Part shown: in pieces, positions 13,063-23,909 of the stretch
Layout: every line of letters starts with the position of its first letter
Position numbering within the stretch: position 1 is the first letter of the stretch
Source of the DNA: Thinopyrum elongatum
Taxonomy: Eukaryota; Streptophyta; Magnoliopsida; Poales; Poaceae
Reading direction: 5' to 3'
Assembly (NCBI GenBank): GCA_011799875.1
Contig: CM022300.1
Location: 236,480,807-236,544,806 of the forward strand
Length of the DNA stretch: 64,000 bases
Notes under the pieces: generated by a model
Told to the model about the DNA's origin: nothing
Seen by the model: the letters and a program-made list of their open reading frames with translations, nothing else
Databases searched by the model: none
Program-made: the position numbers and the translations under genes

Positions 13063-14020
13063 GGTGTTTTTTACATCTGTGCCCCTAGTTCCTTAGCTCT
13101 ACTTATTCATCCCCGCGCTCTTAACTTTTTCTCAGTTTTCCCCACTCCCTTGCCCGAAACCCTCAGAACAGGTTACAACGGACGTTGCCATCGAGTCAAT
13201 GCCTTTAACCGTTAACTCTAACGAGTGGGGCCGCGCTAGACTGTGTCGTCCATTGGACCTGACAAGTGGGGCCGCGTTGGGCGGTGTCGCTGCTCGACCA
13301 TTGGGCCGTGGTTTTGTTGGGCCGTCCCTTGCATTAAACACCTGCGCGCGCCGCCACAACAGAAGCCTGCTATGCATGCACCCAGCAAGCCTGCCTGCAT
13401 GCGTCGATACGCGCCGCCATGATGCGCCGACCGAGCCTGCATGCGCCGATGCGTGCCACCACGACGCACTGACCGAGCCGCTTTCGTGCACGCCAGCCGC
13501 CACGGATGCAGCGACGGTCGCTGCCGCTGGTTCCTCTCTTCTCGCACGCTTGTCTCCTCGATTTAGAGCATCGTTTTTTTACGATTAGTTTCAGCCTTTT
13601 CGATCCACTCGCATCTGCACCCGTTTTGCTACGACAAATAAATTGAACAATATGTTTTATATTTAGGTTTTGTGGCTGCATGCACTAGCTAGGTGGCTAC
13701 ATATTTGTGGCTTGTGTAAAAAAAAGAGAAGGGTTCGTTGTGGCTGCATGCACTAGGTGGTTACTAACAAAGCGAGCTCTCTAAGAAAACAATAAACAAA
13801 TATGTAGATAGGGCCAACAAGCCCATAGCATGATCACATAATTCAAACTAGGAAGAACTTAATAATAGAACTTAATAAAAGGGCCAACAAGCCCATAGCA
13901 TCTCCAACATAGTTCAATTACAACTTAACATAACATAGACTCAAAAAAATAAAATAGATAGAGGGTTTAGAACCCTAGCCGCCGCCTTCTCCACCTCGCT
14001 CCTCCTCCGGGCGCCCTTCA

Positions 14021-14431
14021 CTACTCCTCCGGGGCGTTGTCGATGGGGTACGGAAGAGTGTGCATGCGCGACGTGGTGGGGAAGATGTTGGTGTACTCCG
14101 TGAACATGTTGTGGGTGGTGAAAGCGATGAACTCGCAGCCACACCAAAACACCCGGCCGAGGAGGTAGAAGGCGTCGAATGTGTTGGTGAAGTGGGCAAG
14201 GAAAGCAACCACCACCCCGTTTTGGATGACCTCCTCAACGCGGAACATCGTTGGAGATCCCCGCGGGAGGTGGCGGTAGCCGGCCGCGAAGAAGAACTCG
14301 GTGAAGTTCCTTGTGGTCCTCCACCTTGATATCGCCCACACACGTAGTGTGCGCTTAACGTACACGCCGGTTGGGTAGAGCCTCTCCGGCACGGTGGGTG
14401 GGAAGCGGTAGGTTGGTCTGGTGTACTGCAT
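14021..14431 (-). CDS. MULE-borne single-exon ORF, 136 aa, unknown
   Basis: An uninterrupted frame starting MQYTRPTYRF and ending NAPEE. It is aromatic-rich (many Phe, Tyr and Thr) with several short hydrophobic stretches, and I recognise no domain. A TATA-like CTATTTAAG lies about 100 bp upstream on the coding strand (14532-14540). Downstream of the stop (13800-13940) is AT-rich sequence with a 20-bp direct repeat, possibly a 3' UTR. Position inside a MULE next to the zf-XS-like gene suggests a captured host gene or gene fragment. The overlapping frames on both strands at 13941-14343 are shadows. Confidence 0.4.
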   Translation of the reverse strand: MQYTRPTYRFPPTVPERLYPTGVYVKRTLRVWAISRWRTTRNFTEFFFAAGYRHLPRGSPTMFRVEEVIQNGVVVAFLAHFTNTFDAFYLLGRVFWCGCEFIAFTTHNMFTEYTNIFPTTSRMHTLPYPIDNAPEE

Positions 14432-14499
14432 GGCTGAGGGATGTGCAGAAGAAGGAGAAGGGGTCGAAGAGCAAGAAGGGCAGATGGCAGAGGATGGGA

Positions 14500-15890
14500 G
14501 ATGGATGAAGGATGGCAGAGGCAGAGGGTGGCTTAAATAGCCGTAGTGCTACATGTTATTTCGCCGTGGTAATAATGAGGTCAAATGTGAAGTAGCCCAT
14601 TTTCACACCCATCGCGGCATCGGGAGTGTACACGCGTGGGAAACCGTGGTTTGAAAAGAAGAAGAAAAAGAAGCTAATTACACGCGTGGGAATCCATGGT
14701 CATATATATTATATGAACAAAAAGAGACAATTTTTGAATAGTTTGTGGCCATTTTGCATGATAAAAATAAATTTGGCCCTTATAAATTTGGTCATTTTGC
14801 ATTTGTATTGAACAAAAAGAACTAAATTTTCTAGGCAATGTCAATTGTTGTGTAATTTCAAACGATGCAAAAAAACAGAGCCAGCACGTTCACAAAAAAT
14901 AGAGCAAACGATGCAAAAAAACGACGCAATTCGACGGCCCAACCAGAGCTTGGTTTCCTTTTGGGCCCAATAACTACGTTTTCTTTCGCGGAGTCAGTGG
15001 TGGGCGAGCAGCCGAGCACAACCAACAGGTTCGCGTCTCGCGGATCGCCCCACTATCCAACGATGCGGAGCCATCCATGTGATCCAACGGCGCGGAGCCT
15101 GCACGCAGCCTGCCCACCGAATTCCTTCTAGAAGACCACATCTGAGGGTTGTCGCTTGGCGCCAGGGTATGATCGGACGGCTGACATTTGGAGATAGGGT
15201 TAGGCGAAACCCCATGGGGTTTAGAGGGGTTTTGAGCTGGTCAACGGGGTTTCCAAGGCTTTGACTGAGCATAACTAATTTTAAAAAATCGAAAAAATAT
15301 GAAACCTTCGCCGTTCGTCGTTTTATAAGACACACTAACAAGGGAAAATACTACACTTGGTATACGGACATTTTCAAAAAAAACCTAGCTGGCACGATCG
15401 AGGTCAAATGAGCATCATTAATTTAAAAAAAATAAAAAATATATAAAACCTGCACACAATGTTGTCTTATGTGACATGTTACCAACCAAAAATCATAAAC
15501 TTGGTCTATGGTCATTTTCATAAAAAAACCTTCACACATATGAGCTATCATGTACAACATTGCAGAGAGTTCAAGGAGAGGAGGTAGGGTTACCTTCAGT
15601 TTTTGAAAAATTTAAAAAAATCAAAAAAATCACCAAGCTTTATTTCAAAGTGAATAAGAAGGATCTGAACTTAGTTTTCCATTTTCATGTTTTAAATGTG
15701 TTTTTAATAGTTTTTATATTAAAGCATATTTTCCCAAAAGTAAATGTAAAAATATGAAGATTAAATCAATAAATAGTGAGACTTCGAATCTACACTATAT
15801 AGATTGAATAGTTGTTAATAAAAAACATTTGGCTTATTTGGCTCAAGTGTTGGTTCAAATTCAAATTTTGCCTCAAATTCAAATTGGAAT
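14500..15890. other. MULE interior between the two gene units, no gene seen
   Basis: The sequence is AT-rich after about 14640, with A-runs and short direct repeats such as AAAATATGAAACC-like words. The frames present are short and unsupported. Confidence 0.4.
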
Positions 15891-15894
15891 ATTT

Positions 15895-16310
15895 TGATCT
15901 GTTATTGGATATTTGACCATTATTGGAATACTTGATCAAATGATGGACTATTCATCATAAAAATGTTGTTTTTTTTGCTCTGTTATTGGAATATTTGATC
16001 AAATGATGGACTATCTTCATTTAAATTTTGTTTTTTTGCTCGTTTTGGAATATTTGATCAAATGATGGACTATCTTCATTTAAATGTTGTTTTTTTGCTC
16101 TGTTATTGGAATATTTAATCAAATGATGGACTATCTTCATTTAAATGTTGTTTTTTTGCTCTGTTATTGGAATATTTGATCAAATGATGGACTATCTTCA
16201 TTTAAATTTTGTTTTTTTGCTCTGTTATTGGAATATTTGATCAAATGATGGACTATCTTCATTTAAATGTTGTTTTTTTGCTCTGTTATTTGAATATTTG
16301 GCTCAAGTGT
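15895..16310. repeat. Tandem repeat, about 61-bp unit, six to seven copies
   Basis: Each unit contains ATTTGATCAAATGATGGACT, then a TTCATTTAAAT stretch, then a poly-T run and GCTCTGTTATTGG. Successive units differ by one to a few bases. It lies just beyond the stop codon of the zf-XS-like gene, inside the MULE. Confidence 0.9.
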
Positions 16311-16590
16311 TTGGCTCATTTAGCTCAAGTGTTTCTTTGCAGCATGTTTGATCAGTGAAGCAACACTGAAGCAGCATGTGTGATCATTGTAGCACCTAAA
16401 CTCATAGCTCACAACATATAAACAGAACATACCATACACCACAGGCAAATTTAAAGACAGACAATTATAGATAGCATAATACATTACTACCATAGATTCA
16501 GTTCATCACATCATAAACAGCCACATTCAGTTTACCAAAAGTAAACCAAAAGATAAAGATAAAACAAGCTGCTACATTCAAATCATCACA

Positions 16591-17889
16591 TCACACCGGA
16601 GTCAGGGCCTTAGCGAGGGCAGCATGCTGCCCCCTGATCATGTAGTCCTCCCCGCGATTCGCTACATCCTCTGCATGAGACACAAGGTGATCGAAGTGGC
16701 CATCCTTTGGCTTTGGCTTGGTGGTGCAGTAGGGGCAGTGCCACTTCTTGATCTTGCGGTTGTAGAAGGAAGCAACTCCCTTGGCCTTGATCTTCTCCAC
16801 CTCCTTCGCTGTGAAGGACGCGACATTGCCCTTGTACAAATCTTCTCTAGAATCATACTACACACATGAATGAATTACATTAATACATTATAGATTCATA
16901 TACACCATGTCAAAGGAACTAAATGAACAATCCAAATTTCAAGTAGGCTTACCTCATATTCTTCGTCGTCACTGTACTCTGGATCGTACGGGTCAAACCC
17001 AGTAAGGGCCAGCTTCCTCTTATTCCCCACAGAATCATCCTCCTGAATATACAATTACATCCATTACTAGTAAATACAGAAGCCAACTGATAATTTAGAT
17101 ATGCACACATGACACATTGATCAAATTATCCATACTATGATCCTATTTGCATTTTCCATTGTCATGCACACACATTGAACAACAGAGCTAATATAACTAC
17201 ATATTGTGGACAAATTTATATACTAATGAATCAAATAACTTCTTAATCAATGGATTCCATTTGGGCATATGACATTCAAAACCCCAATCTGCGTAGCATT
17301 GAAAAACAAATCTAATAGGGACCCAATCTAATAAGCATAAATGTCTGTAGCATTAAAAACCCCAATCTGTGTAGCATTAAAAACAAATCTAATAAGCATA
17401 CATCTGTGTAGCATTGAAGCACAGAGATCCCTATCTCTCATACATATCTATCTAGCATTTTTGCAATGAATGTAATCCAAAAAACCCTAGTACAAAAACC
17501 CCCATCCCACCATACAGAAAACCTTGGCCCATCCGTCAAACCAACTACTCTAACCATCTATACTACCATACGAATCACAATCTAACCAATGCAACTAACT
17601 CTACAAGCTAATATCCTAAATATTGCAACTAACAAGCAAGTGCAAATACCTCCTGCTCCTCGCCAGGCTGCGCATCGGGATGGACTACGCCGCTCGACGC
17701 CTTCACCTTCTGCTCCGGCAGCACTGAGGCGGAGCCCGCCACCTCCTTCTCCACATCCGCAGCGGTTGCGAGTTTCCCCGCACCGTCGTGGACGCCGCCA
17801 ACGTCCTTCACTTCATCCGTGGTCACCGCGCCCTGCAGCTCCACTAAATCTCCGGCCGCTGTGCCGGCGTTGCCACGAGCTTCAGCCAT
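16591..17889 (-). CDS. MULE-borne three-exon gene with zf-XS-like zinc finger, 198 aa
   Basis: The predicted exons on the minus strand are 17889-17650, 17042-16953 and 16857-16591. Both introns have GT-AG ends and all exons join in phase 0, giving 80, 30 and 88 residues. Residues 1-80 are low-complexity Ala/Gly/Glu. Residues 81-115 are acidic (DPYDPEYSDDEEYE). The C-terminal part has a Cys-x2-Cys (WHCPYC) followed by LVSHAEDV and HAALAKAL. This matches the layout of the zf-XS domain (C-x2-C...H...HLALAKYL) of SGS3, IDN2 and FDM proteins, which bind double-stranded RNA intermediates in gene silencing and RNA-directed DNA methylation. XS and XH domains are absent, so it would be a finger-only protein. 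TATA at 18066 gives a normal promoter distance. Intact frames and splice sites argue against random decay. The domain assignment is by eye. Confidence 0.6.
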
Positions 17890-18065
17890 CGCACAGATGG
17901 AGGCGATGAAGGTGAGGAAGAGGATGCGGTGGGGGAAAGCGAGACAGTGCGATGGAGGCAGTGGAGAAGAGTGAGACGACACCGGTGGGGGAGAGGAAGA
18001 CGATGCGGCAGGGAGGGGATTTGGGGGAAATGGTAGGGGCGATGCGTCGGGAGGTGGTTCCCCCT

Positions 18066-18073
18066 CTTTATAC
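18066..18073 (-). promoter_or_regulatory. TATA box for the MULE zf-XS-like gene
   Basis: The coding strand reads GTATAAAG about 180 bp upstream of the predicted ATG at 17889. This leaves room for a 5' UTR of about 145 nt. It lies just inside the right TIR. Confidence 0.5.
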
Positions 18074-18399
18074 GATGGGATGTTTCGGGTCCCATGGACA
18101 CGTGCTACCCCACGACCGTGGTCAGTTGCATGCGCCCACATATACGAATACCACTGTACGGTCAGCATACGAAACCACTATATGGGTAAACGGTCAAAGG
18201 TGGACTCGGCCCTACGTGGCCCCACTCGTCAGAGTTAACGGTCAAAGGCATTGACCTGACGGCAACGTCCATTATAACCTGTTCTGAGGGTTTCGGGCAA
18301 GGGAGTGGGGAAAAGTGAGCAAAAGTTAAGAGCGTGGGGATGAATGAGTACAACTAACGAACCAGGGGCACAGAAATAAAAAAAAAACCCTTCGTTATG

Positions 18400-19056
18400 T
18401 TGGATTGAGTATTGGATTTGAGAACACTTGATGTATGTCTTGCGATCGGATATCTGTGGTGACAATGGGATGTTCTATTGATTCACTTGATGTATGTTTT
18501 GGCACTCAACTCGCGGATTCCCGAGGTGACATTGGGGTAATCTATGCATAGGGGTTGATGCACATTTTTGTCCTACGTTCTCCGATAAAAGCTTTGGAGT
18601 GATTCTTTGTTGCATGTTGAGGGATTGTTACATGATCCAATTATGTTATCATTGTTGAGAGAATTTGCATTAGTGAAAGTATGAACCCTAGGCCTTGTTT
18701 TCAAGCATTGCAATACTGTTTTTGCTCACTTTTGTTACTAGTTACCTTGCTGTTTTTGTATTTTCAGATTACAAAAACCTATGTCTACCATCCATATTAC
18801 ACTTGTATCACCATCTCTTCGCCAAACTAGTGCACCTATACAATTTACCATTGTATTGGGTGTGTTGGGGACACAAGAGACTCTTTGTTATTTGGTTGCA
18901 GGGTTGTTTGAGAGAGACCATCTTCATCCTACGCCCCCCACAGATTGATAAACCTTAGGTCATTCAATTGAGGGAAATTTGCTACTGTCCTACAAAACTC
19001 TACGCTTGGAGGCCCAATGCGAGTCTACAAGAAGAAAGGTTGCGTAGTAGACATCA
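18400..19056 (+). repeat. 3' LTR of element A, second part
   Basis: Resumes the LTR after the Mutator-like insertion and ends GTAGACATCA, followed by target duplication gcgat. The two parts sum to about 1364 bp against 1359 bp for the 5' LTR. Confidence 0.9.
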
Positions 19057-21433
19057 GCGATATAGGAATGATCAAGGGGGTTTTGCTTGCCTGGAAGCTC
19101 TGCTGACAGATAAGGGCCCTCGACGATGAAGTAGTTGATCACCGGTTCAACCGCGGTCTCGGGGTCTACCGAAAAGGAAGTAACGGAGGGGAACACAATA
19201 AATAACAGAGAAATCAAAAGCATCACAAAGCAAGACATGACAATACGCTGTGCTAGGGGTCACCTAACGCAGTACTACATGTTACAGATGACGTGGGAAA
19301 ATATCTGGGAATGTTTTCCCGACGTTTAGCATTTTTTGGACAGATGAATCGGAGGGGAAGGATCCACGTTAATCATGCTAGAGGCATGTGACGGATGAAC
19401 GGGTAGCATATTCGGATTCTTTACATTTTTCTGAGCAACTTTCATATATAAATTATTTTCATCCGAGTTACGGATTATTTTATATGATTTTTCTAAGTTT
19501 TAATGATTTTCTAGAATTTCTAGATTTAATTTAATTTGAAAATAAAATTCTAAATACTTTTATTACACAGCCAGACTCAGCCACAGTCAATGACATGTGG
19601 GAACAGTCAGCAGGTTAACATAGTCAACTGGGACCCATGTGTCACTGACTGGGGGTGCCCAGTCAGCGGTTTCACCACTCAACTGAGCCTAGTGGGACCC
19701 TCCAGCCAGTGTCACAGATTAGATTAGACTTATTTTAACTATTTAGTTAACTGAATGGGACCCACACGTCATACACTGGAGGTAAATTAATTCAGTTAAC
19801 TTTTTTAGTTAGTAGGGTGGGGCCTAGGTGTTCGTGGGGGTTAGCACCCTAATTAATCGAGGTAGGGGTCGGCTGGGCTCGCGCGGGCGCAAGGCACCAG
19901 CGGCCTCACTTAGCAGCGGCAAGAGGCGGAGAGCAGGGTGAGGCCCCGGGCGGTGGCGGCCCTGGCAGGCGTGGCCAGGCGCCGGCAGGGCGCGGCCGAA
20001 GCGGCTAAGGCGGCGGGGTGCGAGGCGGCGAGCAGCGGGGCAAGCAGCAGCAAAGCAGCGACCACAAGTAGTAACTGCAGCAGCGGCAGTAGCAGCGCAG
20101 CAGGGAAGCGTGCTAGTGGAAGCGGTGGGCGCGTGCAGCGCAGGGGGCTGGCACGCGCAGCGCAGGGCGCGCACGCGGCCAAAGTAGCAGGCGCGAGTGG
20201 GAGGGGCGCAGCAAGGGCAGGCACTGGGGGCGATGCGGGAGTACAGGGCGCGGCTGGGGCCAGTACATGATGTGGAGGCATCAGCGACCACATCCAGGGG
20301 CAGCACGGGCGAGGCCACGCTGAGGCGGGCGCGTGCGGTGGCACGGCCGGGTGCGGCGGACGCGCGACTGGAGCGGGCGCCGAGCGCGGGCAGGGGCACG
20401 CGGGAGCACGCGAAGCAAAGCTTCGACCGCGACGGCCAAGCCCGGGGGAGGGCGTCTACGGCGACCAATTCGACGGGGAAAGGGGGGAACGGAAAACAGA
20501 GCTCACCGCGGGTCCGAAGGAGCAGCCAGCGAGGCCGGGGTAGGTCGGAGGGGAGCGAATCGACGGCGGTGCAGGGAAGGGGAATGACCCGATCCCGGCG
20601 CTGTGGCGGTCCCCTGGTCGAGATGTTCCTCGGAGTTGATGTAGACGACGCAGACGAAGCTCCTGCCGAGACCTCAGCCGACGAGGTGGACGATGGCTAC
20701 GCGGATGACGATGGCGCGGTGGCGGTTGTGTCTCGGTGGTGTTCGGTGGAGAGAAGCGACGCGAGGGAGGGGAGGGAAGTGTGCTAGGGTTGTCCATGGA
20801 GCTCGCGGGCGACGCATCTTATCCCCCTCGACGCCCTGTAGCACCTCGGTGGCGTCGATCCATCGGCGGCATCAGCCGTGGACGCCTGTGGTGCTGACAC
20901 GACGATGAGGAAGGAGATAACCGCTGGGATGGGCTGGCCTCACTGTGCACTTGAGGCCCAAGTGCACAGTGGTGGTTTTCTCTTTTGCCTTTTTCTTTTT
21001 TTGTTCTTTCTTTTATTTGTTTCTGTTTTCTTTTAATTTTCTACAGTCATTTAGTTTTATAAAATACAAAACTTGTACCTAAATTAGTGTTATAAATTAA
21101 TACACTGCCACATAAAGTTTGGCACTACAATAAATTAGTTTAAAAAAATTATAAATTAAAAAGCATTTAAATTATTGTTTTAGCCCATGTTTTAATTATT
21201 TTTGGGCACTTAGACACTTCATAAAAATGTTGGTTCACCACCATTATTAGTTATGGATTATTTGCCACATGATTGACATTTTAGTTTTCATGTTTGAAGA
21301 AATTATTTATTTTACTTTATTTTAAATTAGAATTTGATTTGAATTTTGATCTAGTGCCAAATGGATTAGCAAAAAGGTGATGACATGGCACCATTAGGGG
21401 GGATTACTGTAGCTTGACACTGGGGGTGTTACA
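19057..21433 (-). repeat. Older minus-strand gypsy LTR (right piece), start TGTAACACCC
   Basis: Read on the minus strand the LTR begins TGTAACACCCCCAGTGTC at 21433. It passes through an AT-rich part, a GC-rich alanine/arginine-codon-rich stretch (19866-20800) and then a stretch continuous with 6730-7080. The combined length seen is about 2.7 kb and its 3' end is cut off by RLG-1. The long overlapping frames at 19824-20908 on both strands follow from GC bias and are not genes. It interrupts the Helitron-derived sequence that starts at 21434. Confidence 0.65.
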
Positions 21434-22029
21434 GTTTATACTTTACTTCAAACGAATTGTTACATATAGTATGTCTGTTGGAGCAAAGTAACCTCACTGT
21501 TTAAATGCACATAGCTAAGAGAGAGTCGATCTTACTTAGTTACTACAGTATGTCCCAACAGGTAACCTACAGCAAGCCGCACAGGAACAGGTTACATTAC
21601 TGGATTAAAAATTGTTCATGAGGGTTTCTTTTCATTATTTTCTCTCTTGGATTCAGGAGTTATTTGGCAAGCTGGCTCTGCTCCTGGCAATGTCAGCCAC
21701 CAATCACAACCACTATGAAGAGTTGCCTGGACGACAAAGTCATTTTCAATTCTGATGGAACATGTAGTGATGGCTCTATCTAATGTTCATCATTTCATAA
21801 CCACAATCGCCTATATGATGTATCTCTATCTACTTTCCTTGCTAATAACATTGTATATAATCAATCGTAAGCTTCTTAGAACACTATGTATCATCACTAA
21901 GTATCAATCTACCAACAGTAGGTATTTATTTCCATATGTTTCAATCTGTGTCTGGATATTTTTATGTGCACTGTTTGAATACTTGGCTTTCCCTCGCCCT
22001 TTGTGCCATCGGCGCAACGGGTCATCTAG
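21434..22029 (+). mobile_element. 3' end of a Helitron
   Basis: The sequence ends CTAG (22026-22029) followed by T. It is preceded at 21997-22021 by a hairpin with an 11-bp stem (one mismatch, one G-T pair) and a 3-nt ATC loop. This is the Helitron 3' signature. The 5' end is lost where the minus-strand LTR inserted. A GT...TTCAG-like border near 21655 followed by GC-richer sequence could be a captured exon, but I cannot identify it. Confidence 0.7.
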
Positions 22030-22112
22030 TTAACACATAAACATAGGGAGGTGGGGCGATTTACTTCCACGTGGCGCAGTTAGCCTGCCGCTGCTTCGAG
22101 CTTTGCCCTACT

Positions 22113-22119
22113 TATAAAA
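22113..22119 (+). promoter_or_regulatory. TATA box of a Tat antisense-gene fragment
   Basis: CTTATAAAAGG lies 150 bp upstream of the ATG at 22263. A pyrimidine-rich leader (CTCCTTCCTTCC) follows, as in a plant 5' UTR. Confidence 0.55.
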
Positions 22120-22262
22120 GGAGGGCAGCAGTGAGAGGGAGAGTTTTACGCTCTCCTCCTTCCTTCCTTCCTTTGTCTTCTTCCCAGACCTCTAGCACTC
22201 AAGCCTTTCCATACACCCTACCAAAAAAGTAGCGCCTTTAGCCTCTAGCCACTCCCGGCTAC

Positions 22263-22777
22263 ATGGCCAGAGAAGGGAAGCTACGCAATGGTGGGAAGGA
22301 GAAGAACACCAGAAAGAAGCCGGCAGGGGAGCCCAAGGCCCCTTCCCTAATGAAGGGAAAATGGAGGCCATCGACCGGCTCGACCGGCTGACCAGGGCCA
22401 GCTAACTGCCACCAGCAGAACACGCCTTCGCGCTCATCTCCTAGGGTGGTTCCTCCTGGTCTGTCGCAATGCTCCAGCCTCATGCAACCAATAAGGAGCG
22501 GGTATGCTTCGTTTCCCACCTCGTGCGTGGTCTCCGGTTTCCAATCCACCCCTTTCTCCGGGGTCTCCTTCATATTTATGGCCGCCAACTCCAGCATCTC
22601 GCACCCAATTCCATTCTGCATATCGAATGTTTTGTCACAGTGTGCGAGGCATTCCTGTACTGTGAGCCGCACCTCGGGCTATGGTGCAAATATTGTTGTG
22701 TCAAGCTCCAGACCAACAGCCCTAAGACACATGAGTGCAACGGCGCATCTATCACCAAGATCCCAGGTTCCTGATAT
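22263..22777 (+). pseudogene. Decayed fragment of a 'putative gypsy-type transposon' domain gene (PF04195-like)
   Basis: From the ATG the frame reads a Lys/Gly-rich start (MAREGKLRNGGKEKN) and stops after about 40 codons. After a frame change it reads CFVSHLVRG, RGLLHIYG, LAPNSILHI and CEAFL...GLWCKYCCVK. These are the conserved blocks of the PF04195-type domain also seen in exon 1 of the antisense gene at 46843. The segment is therefore a promoter-plus-5' fragment of a Tat-element antisense gene. It is broken by a stop and a frameshift and cut at 22873 by element G. Confidence 0.7.
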
Positions 22778-22873
22778 CTAGATAGAACCTTCATTGAAAC
22801 CAACAAGAATGGCAGGAGGAATGGTTCTATATTTCCGATGTGTCGCTGGAGGACCCACCTCGGGCAGGGATCT

Positions 22874-23618
22874 TGATGTAGGGCGGAACCCTAGGGGCCG
22901 ATCTTTCATGATTTGGAGGGGATCCCACGAAGAACACGAAGAACACACGAGAGGGGAAACGAGAGGAAACACTCAAACCAACGAGAAACAGTCACACATG
23001 TGCTAGATCCATGAACACAAAGGGAGATACAGGATCGAAACACAACAAGGGACGATACAAATGGTCGGTTGTTCTTCCCAATCCGTGAGGAGATGGGGTC
23101 TTGAATCCGCGAGGGGATCTTCCCTTGACGGGGTCTTGAATCCACTTGGGATCTTCTCTGTGGAGGCCTCGGTCTCCAATGGAGTAGGGGAACAAGTGGA
23201 TGAGCAATGCTCTAATCTCCAAAAATGAGCTATCACAATGCTAACCCTAAAACGTTGGAGAAGGAGTATATATAGTCTAGGGGGCGAAGGGGTACATGGG
23301 CCTCGGCCCAGAGTCACTACGCGCAGGCAGGCCGGAAGGTCCGGGGTCCAAAACTTTCGGGCACGTTCCGGCCAAAGGGCTAGGTTTAACAGAGAGTTGG
23401 CACGGTCGGGGCTGGTCTGTTTTTCTGGGGCCGGAGGTTCCGGGGGTCGGAGGTTCCGGGTGAGGTTCTGGGCGTGTTCCGGGCTAGACAGAGAGTTGGC
23501 ATGTCCGGGCGTCATCTGGAGTGTTGAGGGCCGAAGGTTCTGGGATGGCCGGAAGGTCCGGGGGCCGGAGGTTCAGGGTTGTGGCCGGAAGTTCCGGGAT
23601 TGGCAGAAACTCTGCACA
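22874..23618 (-). repeat. 3' LTR of element G (5' boundary approximate)
   Basis: The minus-strand end CCCTACATCA at 22874 is shared with the copy at 63806. The likely minus-strand start is TGTGCAGAG near 23618, after a purine-rich stretch, but it is not fixed by a second copy. A TATATATA box lies at about 23266. The U3 part (about 23320-23600) carries at least seven degenerate copies of the palindrome CCGGAAnTTCCGG. The flanking target base pairs are gatct (22869-22873). The partner copy is outside the window. Confidence 0.65.
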
Positions 23619-23899
23619 AGTCTTGATGCTGGCCGTTCTTCCTCCTTCAGTCCTTGGTTCCTGAGCACATGTAGTGACTTTGCATTAGGTAGCAACCATG
23701 TCTCGCATGAATGGAAAGAGGAAGGACTTAGGAACGAGTTCACCTTGTGTCCAATGGCATATGCTTGAGGTCTCGTCGTATGTCCACTTGGGGCTCGGGG
23801 AGTAGTCGTAGTGTACATGGGGATGACCGTAGGATGCTCCGCATCATCCCCCCCCCCTTAGGAAAGATTCGACCTCAGATCGTGAACCTCATCACCATG
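23573..23899 (-). pseudogene. Element G polyprotein C-terminus
   Basis: On the minus strand the frame reads DEVHDLRSNLS, an in-frame TAA, a 10-G run, then GHTTRPQAYAIGHKVNSFLS and CETWLLPNAKSLHVLRNQG. The tail (R-A-x-AIxxxVNSxLS...ETWLLP...LxVxRxx) is that of Ty3/gypsy polyproteins. The frame continues across the concatemer into 28606. The stop and the homopolymer mark it as decayed. Confidence 0.65.
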
Positions 23900-23909
23900 T
23901 GATACCACT

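Larger units (their letters stand above)
13063..18390. mobile_element. Mutator-like element (gene-carrying MULE) in the 3' LTR of element A
   Basis: The ends are long inverted repeats of about 175-180 bp (about 13063-13240 against 18213-18390, high identity). They are flanked by a 9-bp duplication with one mismatch (ttcattatg at 13054-13062, ttcgttatg at 18391-18399). Removing the insert and one duplication restores colinearity with the 5' LTR of element A. Long TIRs plus a 9-bp TSD are diagnostic of Mutator elements. No MURA transposase is visible. Instead it carries two gene-like units on the minus strand, a Pack-MULE-like arrangement. The exact first base is uncertain by one nucleotide because of a G run. 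Confidence 0.9.
7081..19056 (+). mobile_element. Element A: complete non-autonomous LTR retrotransposon, TSD gcgat
   Basis: Both LTRs start TGATACGTCTCCAA and end GTAGACATCA. The 5-bp duplication gcgat is perfect (7076-7080 and 19057-19061). Without the nested Mutator-like insertion the element is about 6.6 kb. The internal domain holds a tRNA-Asp primer site, one 335-codon ORF without gag or pol motifs, and 2.8 kb of non-coding sequence. Lack of reverse transcriptase, protease and integrase means it must have been moved by a partner element (LARD-like design). The two LTRs have visibly diverged by several percent, so it is not a recent insertion. Confidence 0.9.

Noticed and set aside
13132..13681. 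Frames of 100-130 codons near the left MULE end
   Set aside because: They overlap the TIR and run on both strands. No domain and no matching promoter.
15895..16310. Regular repeats with spacer-like parts resembling a CRISPR array
   Set aside because: Units are contiguous near-identical 61-bp copies with no unique spacers, in a plant transposon. Plain minisatellite.
19824..20908. Frames up to 214 codons on both strands, Ala/Arg-rich
   Set aside because: GC-biased LTR sequence; the same stretch is open in four frames and has no recognisable protein.
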